The translations under genes and the position numbers were made by a program. A stretch of DNA of 64,000 nucleotides from Cristatella mucedo (taxonomy: Eukaryota > Bryozoa > Phylactolaemata > Cristatellidae). Shown here in pieces: positions 43,156-52,860 of this stretch (the stretch's first letter is position 1; every line of letters starts with the position of its first letter). The notes under the pieces were generated by a model, which saw nothing but the letters and a program-made list of their open reading frames with translations, was not told where the DNA came from and ran no database searches. The stretch lies in assembly GCA_009760855.2 (NCBI GenBank), contig WPIO01000244.1, forward strand, positions 62,001-126,000. The letters run 5' to 3'.

Positions 43156-44038
43156 ATGTCATTTTTAACTCTAAATGAAAGAAAAAAGGAAGGGAAATTT
43201 AATCCAGAGTCTGATATAAGTCAAATATTCAAGCCAAGACCGAAAGTAATTCCAAAAGGTTTCTTTGATACAGCTAAACCTAATGAAAGTCATCAAGCAG
43301 ACATTTTGTATATGCCAAATGATTCTGGATGCAAATATGCTTTGAGTGTTATTGATGTTGCTAGCAGATATAAAGACTCGAGACCACTTAAAACAAAGTC
43401 TTCTAAAGAAGTAACACAAGCTATAGCAGATATTTATACAGAAAGCTTATTGAAGTGGCCAAAGAAGATAACAGTAGATCCTAGAACTGAGTTTATTGGA
43501 AAATTCATGAAAGAAATGAAAAGACATGAGACACAAGTTATAGAAGCTAAAAGTAAAAAGAGTGTTGCACTTGTTGAAGGAATGAATAGAACTGTAGCAG
43601 AGAGAGAGAGCATTTATTGCGCAATATGAAAAAGAATTAGAAAACATTAATAATGGAGATTTTACTAGAAATAAAGAATGGATTTATAATTTACCAAAGA
43701 TAATTGATTATCTAAATAATAGCGTTACGAGATCTATTGGTGAAGAACCTGTAAAGGCGATAAAAAAGAATCAGTAAAATTAAATATACCACAATATCAG
43801 TAGAAAAGTTTGAGAACAAGAACAATGATTAGAACTTGGAACAACTGTTAGATATTTACTAGAACCTGGTGAAGGAGAAGATGAAAAAAGAAGAAGAGCT
43901 ACAGATGCAATATGGAGTTTGACTAAACATACTATTGTTAGAATAGTGGTATTGAAAAAACAACCGGTTAGATATTTCGTAAATTATGTTAAAAGGAGTT
44001 TCGTTAAAGAGGAGTTGCAAGTGATTAAACAGGACTAA
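43156..44038 (+). pseudogene. rve-family integrase of Polinton type, broken
   Basis: DDE integrase that would insert the element. First Asp in SHQADILYMP, second in KITVDPRTEFIGKF, Glu in VALVEGMNRTVAE. The first frame ends at 43627 because of a shift in a GA run (about 43597-43612). Another frame carries AFIAQYEKELENINNGDF and SVTRSIGEEPV, and after further breaks near 43760-43850 the C-terminal domain RYLLEPGEGEDEKRRRATD, IWSLTKHTIVRIVVL and SFVKEELQVIKQD, typical of Polinton integrases, ends at 44038. No chromodomain seen. It overlaps the convergent 44025 stop. Confidence 0.9.
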
Positions 44039-44366
44039 TTTCTATTTGTGAACGTCGTTCTATAAGATTGTCAAACTCTTCTTGTGTAACTACTTCATCA
44101 GATAAAGCATCTGTTATTTTTGAAATAAACTGTGTGGTAGAATCAAGAGTAAATCTTTTTCTTTTATCTATTTCAACTAAAACACCGTCAACTGCCACTA
44201 GCATTGCTGTTAGTGCTAAGAAAGCAGAGACTGCATTGGTTATTTCAGGATGTGCGTGAACATGTGTTGCAGAAACTGTAACTCATAAAGCTACTAGAAT
44301 ATTTACAATTTTAATTATATATCTTAATCTTGTTAACTTAGTTAGACATGATCTAACTTTAACACT
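44025..44366 (-). pseudogene. Truncated membrane protein gene at the element's right end
   Basis: The minus-strand frame from about 44366 reads KLTRLRYIIKIVNILVAL, a TGA near 44284, then VSATHVHAHPEITNAVSAFL and ALTAMLVAVDGVLVEIDKR, and ends SQIEISPV at 44025. Two hydrophobic stretches suggest a small membrane protein. There is no start codon before the host-like GC-rich DNA begins at about 44375, so the element is cut here. Family unknown. Confidence 0.5.
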
Positions 44367-44374
44367 TTAACATG

Positions 44375-44925
44375 ACACTATGGGGGCGCAAGACGACGCA
44401 GCAAGCGCGAACAAACGTGTTAGTTGGGGTCAGTCGGCTTCTGCAGTCCTGTCGTTTTACCGACTCCGAATCCAATAGTACGAGCGTACGCCTTCCAAAA
44501 CCCGGCTGGCTGAGCAACTGCTTGGCTAGTCCGAGTCGACAACTACCACAGTCGTGAGCTTCCGCCGAAAGACGCCAACACACGGGGGGGAGGTGTCACG
44601 AACACGCTACACGGGGAACGCGGAATATACAGTTCTCAACAACGCGCGAGCTATCCAGCTCCGCTCGGGCCTTGGGTACTCGTTCCCTTGCGTGCGTGGC
44701 AGCATCGCCGGAGCGCGCCTGCACGAATCCAGGTTCATAACTCGGCGAGACCGGGAGCCTCCAACACCATGACTTACTTGGCCAACTTCTCGCACCCAAG
44801 AGCCCCAGTGACCTCACGTCATCGCACATGCCGTAGGGTCCTACCCCGGCCTAGCCGGTGACCATACCCTCATTATAGCAGCCGGGTCCCAGTCAACCGA
44901 ACCCAGCCTGGATACATTATTATTA
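44375..44925 (+). other. GC-rich flank; possible LTR-element 3' end
   Basis: A purine run ACGGGGGGGAGG at about 44583 is followed at 44596 by TGTCACGAACACG, the layout of a polypurine tract and LTR start, and sequence near 44920 could be the LTR end (GGATACA). There is no second copy in the window, so this is only a candidate. Confidence 0.25.
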
Positions 44926-45059
44926 TCCGACGAGATTGCTAGCTGTAGAAGCAATCTTCCGAAAGAAGCTTTTAAAATGTAGGCAGCAATCAAAAATGAC
45001 ATCTCAATTTCGAGCACTTAGTGATGCTCGCACAACAGCATAATGTAATGTAATGTAAT
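44925..45059 (-). mobile_element. LINE-A fragment and tail
   Basis: 44937-45043 matches, diverged, the LINE-A segment seen at 49681-49790 (GCTAGCTGTAGAAGC..); 45044-45059 is a (TAATG)n tract, the 3' tail of the LINE-A copy that continues at 48954 beyond the copia insertion. Confidence 0.7.
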
Positions 45060-45064
45060 GTATC

Positions 45065-45463
45065 TGTGAGACGCAGTGCTGCCGTGAAGCCATTCACCAG
45101 TCAATGGTCGAGAAAATTACTATGATTTATTAACGCAGCCGACAAACAGAACGTGGACCGTATTCAAATACGGACAAAGAACAAACAACAAGTGGGTCCA
45201 ATATATACTAGTCCCGAGTGAATACTATTGGCTGAGCAAGCCATCACGCATATTAATCTGGCTTTTCTTCTCGATCATGCTCCGATCAGTCCTGATCAGC
45301 TGTAGCTGGGGTGGCCTTGGCAGGGGTCTATTGGCCTAGGTACAGCCAATCAGCTGTAGTCTGCAGCTCCAGGAATAGCCGGTCTTCTGACTCAGTCAGT
45401 GATGCACTGCAGGTCAAGGTTATATCGTCCGGCACAATGGCTGTGAAGCGGATTCAGCCAACA
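45065..45463 (-). repeat. copia 3' LTR
   Basis: 399 bp, starting TGTTGGCTGAATCC on the element strand. The polypurine tract GCGAGGGGAGG lies directly 5' of it (element strand; about 45464-45476). Confidence 0.95.
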
Positions 45464-45571
45464 CCTCCCCTCGCTGAGCAGCCACGGCCAGTCATGCAGT
45501 TGGGCGAAGTCCAACAGCAGTCGCACAAATCGCATGTTTATGTTTCCCAAGAGGTTTCGTCAGGAAATCTG

Positions 45572-48550
45572 CTATGTTTTCCTCAGACATGTATCCATAC
45601 CGTAGCGTTGGAGTATATCCATAATGTAGCGAGTCTGATTGAGAGTTATAATTTTGCAGCCTCTGTCTCTGGTTATCTGGATGCCGAGGATCCAGTGGGC
45701 TTCTCCTAGATCTCTCTGATGTATAACCTCTGGTAGGTCAAGGTATATCTCTTCCTCAAGTTCACCATGGAGAAAGGCCGTCTTGACGTCCATTTGATGG
45801 ATCTCTAGGTCCATCATAGCAGCAATTGATAAGACGGTTCTTAGAGAGTTGAACTTCACGACTGGTGCAAATGTCTCTGTGAAGTCAATACCGTCTACCT
45901 GAGAATAGCCCTTTGCAACCAAACGAGCTTTATGACAGTTTACTGACCCGTCTGCGTTTCGCTTCACTTTGAAGACAAATTTGCATCCTATGGCTTGCCT
46001 GCCCTTAGGTAGTTGGGTGACCTCATAGACACCATTCTCACGTAGGGAAGCAAGTTCGTCATCAATAGCAGCCGTCCACAGATGTGCTTCTGTGCTGCTC
46101 AGTGCATCGTGCAGGGTCGTGGGCTCATCGCTGCAAGCGATCAGCGCCTCAGCCACTGACCCGTATTCATCGTCATACAGTCTGGCAGGCCGTCTAGCAC
46201 GAGTTGACCGTCGAAGAGGTGCATCATCTAACTCGGCGGGAGCGTGTTGTAGCGTAGGTTCATTGTCAGTCGAAGCTTGGGGTTGTTGCACAGACTCGAT
46301 CGGAGCTGCTTGTTCGAGGTGCTGCACAGTATCCTCCCCTGGCACTGTAAAAACTTCGTCAAACAGAACGTCACGACTACTTAGCATTCGCTGTGTTTCA
46401 GGGTCGTACAAACGATAGCTCTTAGATCCAGAATCATGATTATAGCCAAGAAAAATACAACGTCTTGACTTTGAGTCAAGTTTAGACCGTAAGTGTGCTG
46501 GGATCAGTGCATATGCACAGCAGCCAAAGACACGGAAATGAGACACGTCAGGCTTTGCACCACTCCAAGCCTCCTCGGGTGTCTTACCGGGTATCGCCTT
46601 GTGAGTGCTATGATTCTTGATGTACACAGCAGTTGCAACTGCGTCAGGCCAGAACTTCAGGGGTAACTGAGCGTGATATAGCATTGACCTTGCCATCTCA
46701 GTGATTGTTCTGTTGCTGCGCTCAGCCACGCCATTCTGCTGTGGTGTATAGGGTGCGGTCCGTTGGTGAGCAATACCAGCCTCTTTCATTAGGGCGAGCA
46801 TCTCATGAGACATGTACTCACCGCCATTGTCCGATCGAAGCTTCTTAATAGATTGACCGCAAAAATTTTCAACTGCAGCTCTGTATTCCTTGAAAATTGC
46901 AGTCACTTCATCCTTGTGACGCATGAAGTATACCTTTGCATAACGCGAGGCATCATCAATAAATGTCACAAAGAAACGATAGCCGTTCGTTGAAGCTGTC
47001 TTCATAGGACCTGAAACGTCGGTGTGTACGAGAGCAAGTAATTCAGACTCTTTGGCACTGCTTCTCACCTTTGGGATGGGGTTGACATGCTGCTTTCCTT
47101 CCGCGCAGGCTTGGCAGAAGTTGAGGTCCGTGTGGTTAGACTCGAAGTCAAGACCGGCAACCATGCCTTTGGTTTTAAGCATGTCCAGGCTCCCACCTGA
47201 GATATGGCCGTACCGCTGGTGCCAAAGTTGAAAAGATTCATCTGATTTGCATGCGTGAGCAGCCGATACAGTTTGCTGTCTCATAGAGGTACATAGCAGG
47301 TAGAAAAGTCTCCCCTGTCTTACGCCTGCAGCAGCCACGTCCGTTGACCCAGGTCTGGTGAAAGACACATTATCACCGTCAAACTTGACCTTATAGCCTC
47401 TTAGGACGCATTGGCTTAAAGAAAAAAGGTTCTTGGCGAGTTTGGGTACGAGCAAAACATCTCGAAGTTCGGCTTCCCGCCATGCAGTACCTACATGCAG
47501 CTGAATGCGCACCGTGCCCATGCCGATCGCTTCAAGTACTTCGCCGTCACCCACCACGACACTGCGGGCAATTTTCTCGCAGTATGTAAAGAGCTCGGGC
47601 TCGTTGCACATATGCTGCGTTGCTCCAGAGTCTATTAGCCATTCCAGCTGTGATGAAAGCTGGCAGGTAGTCGAGTCGGCAGTGAAAACGAAGGAGTCCG
47701 TAGCTGCTGTATTGGCCTCCGATTTGGCATTTTCGTCTCGTTTCCTCTTGTAGCATTGTGAGGCCTTGTGGCCCACCACTAAGCAATAGTGGCACTTACC
47801 GGAAAACTTAAAAGTTTGTTGCTTGCCGTGAGTGGTAGACGAAGCCGCTTTACTGTCTTTCCAAGTTTCATTCGAAGCCACAAGAGCCAGCCCTCTCATG
47901 CTCTCGTCAAGGGAAGGCCGATTTTGCCGCCTCAGACGTTCATGCATCAGCCTGCTCTGGACAAATTCAAGCGTTAAGTCGCGCATGTCCCTTGCTTCAA
48001 GGGCCATTATCAGCGGCTGCCAAGACTCCGGTAGCCCATTAAGCATGCGTAGGACAATCTGTTCCTCCGGAATAGTATCTCCTGCGGCTTGAAGCAAATT
48101 TGCAATCGATTTAACCTCGCTTGCATAATTTTGTACATCGTCACCTTCTGCCATGCGGATAGATGCCAGCTTCTGATGTAGGAGTAGCCTACTCATCAGC
48201 GTTCTGGAAGCGTATATGGCATCCAGCTTCCGCCACGCCTCCGAAGCCGTTGCCATGTTTCCAATACCGGAACTCATGAGCACCGAATCCGATACCGCCA
48301 TGACGAGCACAGACAAAGCCTTCGCCGTGCGCCGGTCAAATTCTCGCTGTGCCTTAACATCATCTTCTTCCTCTTTCTTACAGCTCTTACCGGTAAGGGA
48401 TGTGACTTCCACGGGCCGTCTCTCGTCGCCGTTTACGACACCCCACAGATCGTTGGCGATGAAGTAGAATTTCGCCCGAGTACTCCATAGCTGCCAGTTT
48501 TCACCCGTAAACTTCTCCAGACCAACGACGCCAGTGAACGCTGGGCCCAT
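45572..48550 (-). pseudogene. gag-pol: copia gag-pol polyprotein with deleted RT/RNase H
   Basis: One long frame (open from 48583, an ATG within the LTR; the ATG at 48550 is the first after it). In order: Gag with FTGENWQLWSTRAKFYF; zinc knuckle CHYCLVVGHKASQC; protease WLIDSGATQHMC; GAG-pre-integrase LWHQRYGHIS..; integrase LVHTDVSGP, LRSDNGGEYMS and NGVAERSNRTI; then RT up to the first catalytic block HQMDVKTAFLHGELEEEIYL. After DLPEVIHQ it jumps to RDLGEAHWILGI, so the RT part with YVDD is missing, and after LQRYGMD most of RNase H is gone; its last block ENIADFLTKPLG occurs in another frame just before the PPT. It cannot reverse-transcribe itself. Confidence 0.93.
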
Positions 48551-48554
48551 AACC
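48540..48554 (-). other. copia primer-binding site (half tRNA-iMet)
   Basis: On the element strand GGTTATGGGCCCAGC directly follows the 5' LTR. It is complementary to the anticodon arm of initiator tRNA-Met (CUGGGCCCAUAACC), the half-tRNA priming mode known for Drosophila copia. The ATG at 48550 lies inside it. Confidence 0.85.
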
Positions 48555-48953
48555 TGTGAGACGCAGTGCTGCCGTGAAGCCATTCACCAGTCAATGGTCG
48601 AGAAAATTACTATGATTTATTAACGCAGCCGACAAACAGAACGTGGACCGTATTCAAATACGGACAAAGAACAAACAACAAGTGGGTCCAATATATACTA
48701 GTCCCGAGTGAATACTATTGGCTGAGCAAGCCATCACGCATATTAATCTGGCTTTTCTTCTCGATCATGCTCCGATCAGTCCTGATCAGCTGTAGCTGGG
48801 GTGGCCTTGGCAGGGGTCTATTGGCCTAGGTACAGCCAATCAGCTGTAGTCTGCAGCTCCAGGAATAGCCGGTCTTCTGACTCAGTCAGTGATGCACTGC
48901 AGGTCAAGGTTATATCGTCCGGCACAATGGCTGTGAAGCGGATTCAGCCAACA
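48555..48953 (-). repeat. copia 5' LTR
   Basis: 399 bp, identical by eye to 45065-45463. Followed at its outer side by the GTATC target duplicate. Confidence 0.95.
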
Positions 48954-50268
48954 GTATCTCCGTCAGTAACTCCACAAAGTCATAAAGACCATGTGGGTGT
49001 TACGCAGGAGAGTTTTGTATAGCGCACTCACAGCCTAAGCGGCTTTCGGTACGCATTCGGTAGCCAACAGACTTCGTCTCACGCAACAAAGAGAAAGTGG
49101 GAAGCATAGCAGAGTTAGGAGAGCAGTTGAGGTAGTGAGTAGCATAGAAGTAGCAGTTCAGGACCGCTGAAAAAGATGTGCCATAGTCGGCAGTCGGAGA
49201 GTAGATGTCGTTGCGTAAGAATTGTGGAAGCGAGTTCCATAGTCTAGGACCTGCAGAGGTAAAGCTTCTGCCGCCAACTGCCTTTAAGCGGAGGAATGGG
49301 ACAGCTAATTTATTGTCCATACAGGACCTGAGGGTGCGAACAGGCTGAAACTGACGCAGCAGTTCGGCTAGGTACGAAGGAGCCAAGCCGTGGCGGGCCT
49401 TGTGGGTCAGCGTAAGAACTTTGCTCTGTATCCTTTGCTCAACCGGCAACCATCCTAGCTCTTCCAGCAAAGGTGACACGTGCTCAAACCGCTGGGACTT
49501 GAAGACCAGCCTTGCAGCCATATTCATAGTCCGCTGTAGTGGCATAATAGCTTTCTTTGGTAGCCCAGCCAAAAGAGAATTACAATAATGAAGCCGAGAC
49601 AGAACTAAAGAGCTAGTTAAGTTTTTTACAAGCCACTGTGGGAGACAGCTTCTAATCTTGGATAGGGATCGGATGTGATGGCTAGCTGTAGAGGCAGTCT
49701 TCTGAAGGAAGCTTTTGAACTTGAGGCAGCTGTCGAACACGACACCTAGATTCCGAGCACGTGGTGAAGGTCGCACAATAGCATCACCTATTAGAAGAGC
49801 AAAGCCTTTTAATCCAGCCACACGCTTAGGGTGTCCTATGAGAAGCAGTTCGGTTTTATCGTCATTTAATTTCAGGAAGTTTTCCGACATCCAGGATCGA
49901 ATATCGGCAAGGCAAGCATTCAGTTTCTCAGTTGCTGCAGCAGATTCCGACGGTTTAAATGATAAATACAACTGAGTATCGTCAGCATAGAAGTGATATC
50001 CTATTCCATGGGCCTTAATCACTTTTCCCAGAGGTTGCGTGTAAATGGAGAACAGCAAGGGACCAAGTACAGACCCTTGAGGGACTCCACAGGTGACCCT
50101 TCTCATGTCTGAGACCTGACCCCCACACGACACGGATTGAACACGATCAGACAAGAATAATTTAAACCACGCCAGTGCTTCGTCTGCCAGACCGATCGTT
50201 GTTCTCAGTCGTTCAAGCAGAACTTCGTGATCAATGGTGTCGAAGGCAGCAGACATATCTAGCATAAC
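48954..50268 (-). mobile_element. LINE-A copy with an open 421-codon RT frame
   Basis: Minus-strand frame 50265-49000 is uninterrupted from LDMSAAFDTIDHEVLLERLR through [27 protein letters not shown] (YADD intact) and LRLWNSLPQFLRND to the end. It is 5'-truncated (no endonuclease), so not autonomous, but its intact frame marks it as the youngest LINE-A copy here. Its 3' tail is split by the copia element and continues at 45044-45064. Confidence 0.9.
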
Positions 50269-50274
50269 CTATTT

Positions 50275-51290
50275 GAAGACCAAAGCCTTCAAATCCAGCC
50301 ACGTGATAATGGTGTCTTATGAACAGCAGTTCAGTTTTAGTCATTTAGTTTCAAGAAATTTTCCGACATCCAGGATCGAATGTCGGAAAGGCAAGCATTC
50401 AGTTTATCAGTTGCTGCAGCAGATTCTGACTGCTCGAATGACAAATATTGCTGAGTATCGTCAGCATAAAAGTGATTTACTGTTGCATGGGCCTTAGTCA
50501 CTTTTCTCAGAAGTTGAGTATAAATAGAGAACAGCAAGCGACCGAGGACGGATCCTTAAGGGACTCCACAGGTGACCGGTCTCGTAGGTGAGACCTGACC
50601 ACCAAACGACACGGATTGAACACGATCAGACAAGAAAAATGTTAACCACGCCAGTGCCTCGTCTGTCAGACCAATCGTTGTTCTCCACCGTCCAAATAGG
50701 CCGTCGTGATCAATGGTATCGAATGCAGCTGACAGATCTAGCACAGTTAGGGCAGCGAAATTCACGGCGTCGTTTCCGCATAGAATGCCATTGTTAACAC
50801 GAGGAGGAGAGCAGTTTCAGTGGAGTGCTGCATCTTAAAGCCCGATTGAAATGTTTCTGACATTTAATTCCTTTCAATATGTGCTACCAGCTGCTTATCA
50901 ACATTTTTATCAAGAATATATGACAAAAAAGTAAGAAGGAAAACCGGCGGTAGTCTGCATTCGCCTCTGTATCTAATCCATGATTTTCAAGTATCAGTCT
51001 TACGATTGCCGATTTGAAGGACTTGCACACGACCCCTTTTTCCAAAGAAGCATTAAAAATGTCTGTTATGGCAGGGCTAAGTTGGTCTGCCAGTGAAGAC
51101 CATAGAAATGGTGGTATAGGGTCTTCAGGAGACGAGCTCTTTTTACTAGACCTTATTAAGGTAGCCACATCCCATGCAGAAATCTCGGAAAATCTTTTAA
51201 GAAGGGTCACAGGCTATGATTCCGCAATTGCTGACTTTATGGAGACACGAACGTGCACTTTTTTCATTAAAGAAGGTTGAACAGTTTTCG
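50275..51290 (-). mobile_element. Second LINE-A-like copy, more diverged
   Basis: On the minus strand: DVATLIRSSKKSSSPEDPIP, ADQLSPAITDIFNASLEKGV and KSAIVRL (RT N-terminal region, 51210-50950), then LDLSAAFDTIDHDGLFGRWR and [19 protein letters not shown] (50765-50340). Several frame breaks. Abuts the younger copy at ~50270. Confidence 0.8.
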
Positions 51291-51299
51291 GCTGAGCCG

Positions 51300-51620
51300 A
51301 CCGGGAGTAGACCTCCTAGCATAGGCCGGTAAATTGCTTACCATCTCGTAAATCTGGCTGGCGGGAATTCAGTTTTCGAGTGAAAAAGAAGTGCTGGCCT
51401 ACATCTGTCACGTTTGCCGATGAGTGGGCTCTATTCCAGCAAGTTATTAACCATGCAAATGCGAATGTTATCAATGCATGCAGAAAGGAAATTGAGTCGG
51501 GTGAGCAGCAAGCCTTGGATGGATTCAGGGATAGGTAGAGCTGGGTATCGTCGGCATAAATATAAAAGCCGAGGTCGAGTTTGGCGTCTACATCAGCCAA
51601 AAGGATACAGCATCAATGCC
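51300..51620 (-). mobile_element. LINE RT fragment
   Basis: Minus-strand frame contains GFYIYADDTQLYLSLNPSKA, the RT catalytic box of a third LINE variant; the rest is scrambled. Confidence 0.6.
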
Positions 51621-52429
51621 AAAAGACTTTAAGTCTCTTGGCTCATCAATAAGTTCAGGTGTCGAAAGAGAATCGCTTTCCACGGAGAATGAAATCTGCA
51701 TCTGGTTAGAAGTGCAGAGGATGACTTGACTTCAGGAGCCGTTAGACTGCGTTCGTAACTCGGCAAAGCTCAAACCAGCGGCAGTCACTGGACAGTCTTT
51801 CTCAGAGGTCTTCCGACCACCGAGCTCACTGCTTACCAAGAAACTCATCGAAAAAGCTCCACTGAGCTCTCGTTCCTGCAGCCGCGGCTACAGAGCTTTC
51901 TTGCTGCATTACGATCGAAGCCTCCATCCTTCCTAGCTGTAGTCGGAGGGTGCTTTTCGTCGGACGACTGATCCTAGTTTCAGCCGCACTGGGACCGCTA
52001 TTCAAATAGGCATATACCAATCGACAGTAATACAATCGCCGAGCGCTGGTGGCTGTATCTACCGCCCTCCCGGAGGTAGCGACGGCTGCTCGATGGGCAA
52101 ATGCTACGGCAGAAGTGAAGCCTACCATCACCTCGTCGATTACTCATCGAGGACGTTGCCGGCATTCGAGACCCGTTCCTCTCTTGAATAACAGTAGACT
52201 CGTTGGCGTCACAAGGATACTCGCTCCTAGCGCCTGGGTGGTAAATTGACTGGAGCTGGCTGACGTCAAAGCCTAGTCCTGTTTTGGCTGACGTTGATAA
52301 TTGGCCATACTTCAGAGGAAGGCTACCTACCCCCATAGGGTGTAACTGCATGTCGTCGCAGATTGCTGACCTAACAGTGTCTGACCTAGCGTTCAATCTT
52401 CTTTACCAGGTGGTGTGCAGACCTCCACC
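51621..52429. other. No gene recognised
   Basis: Mixed sequence between LINE fragments; open frames without motifs. Confidence 0.4.
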
Positions 52430-52860
52430 TGTAACTCAACGAAGCCACGCGGCCTAAGGGGTGCTACGCAGGAGCTTTCGATAGCCTACTCAAAACTATA
52501 AGCGTCTGCCCGTGGGCTTACGGTTGCCAATAGACTTAAATCTGGTGGAACTAGGTGTGAGTGAGAAGCATAGCTGAGTCAAGAGAGCGGTCGAATAAGC
52601 GACGGCTGAATAAGATGGACCTCTGCAGCAGCGAGAGAGGAGTCGGTGTTGCATGAGCATGTTGGATTTAAGCTCCCTAGTCTAGGACCCACAAAGTAAA
52701 AAATGATTGCCCCAACTTTCAAGCGAAAGAAGGGTATGACTTTAATGTACGGCTCTTGAGAAAACCAGGGGATTGTCTCTTCAATGGTAGCTCTGCAAAC
52801 GCAGTTATTGTAGTTCAGACTACACAGAACAGCGAGCTAATAATCTCTTCAGCTAGCTGT
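52430..52860 (-). mobile_element. Diverged LINE-A 3' region
   Basis: On the minus strand it follows the LINE-A order (tail-proximal GTTACAGG.., GCTCCTGCGTAGCACCCC.., then the C-terminal coding block) but with low similarity. Confidence 0.5.

Larger units (their letters stand above)
23750..44370. mobile_element. Endogenous Polinton/Maverick (adintovirus-like) element
   Basis: A sharp AT-rich block of about 20.6 kb with tightly packed, intronless genes on both strands, unlike its flanks. It holds the hallmark Polinton/adintovirus set: protein-primed type PolB, rve integrase, A32/FtsK-like ATPase, adenain-like cysteine protease, and double jelly-roll type MCP with penton/minor-capsid candidates, plus exonuclease, HNH-AP2, PLA2 and fibre proteins. 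About half the genes carry frameshifts or stops, one host LINE is inserted, and the right end is cut inside a gene. No TIR or target duplication could be found by eye, so both boundaries are estimates from composition and gene content. Confidence 0.9.
45065..48953 (-). mobile_element. Ty1/copia retrotransposon with identical LTRs
   Basis: Complete on both sides: LTRs of 399 bp (45065-45463 and 48555-48953) that look identical base for base, TG...CA ends, and a 5-bp target duplication GTATC (45060-45064 and 48954-48958). It lies in minus orientation inside the tail of a LINE-A copy. The single coding frame has deletions in RT and RNase H, so it is young but non-autonomous. Confidence 0.96.

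Noticed and set aside
23750-44370. Bacterial or phage contamination because of fibre, YqaJ and HNH genes
   Set aside because: Adenain-like protease, Polinton-type integrase and MCP, plus a host LINE-B inserted with a target duplication, show a eukaryotic endogenous element.
23715-44381. AGTGTCA (left, ~23718) and TGACACT (right, ~44374) as Polinton termini
   Set aside because: Only seven bases match, similarity does not continue inward, and no flanking 6-bp duplication is present.
45311-45709. Plus-strand ORF over the copia 3' LTR
   Set aside because: It is the antisense of the LTR and polyprotein end; the same start recurs in the other LTR at 48801.
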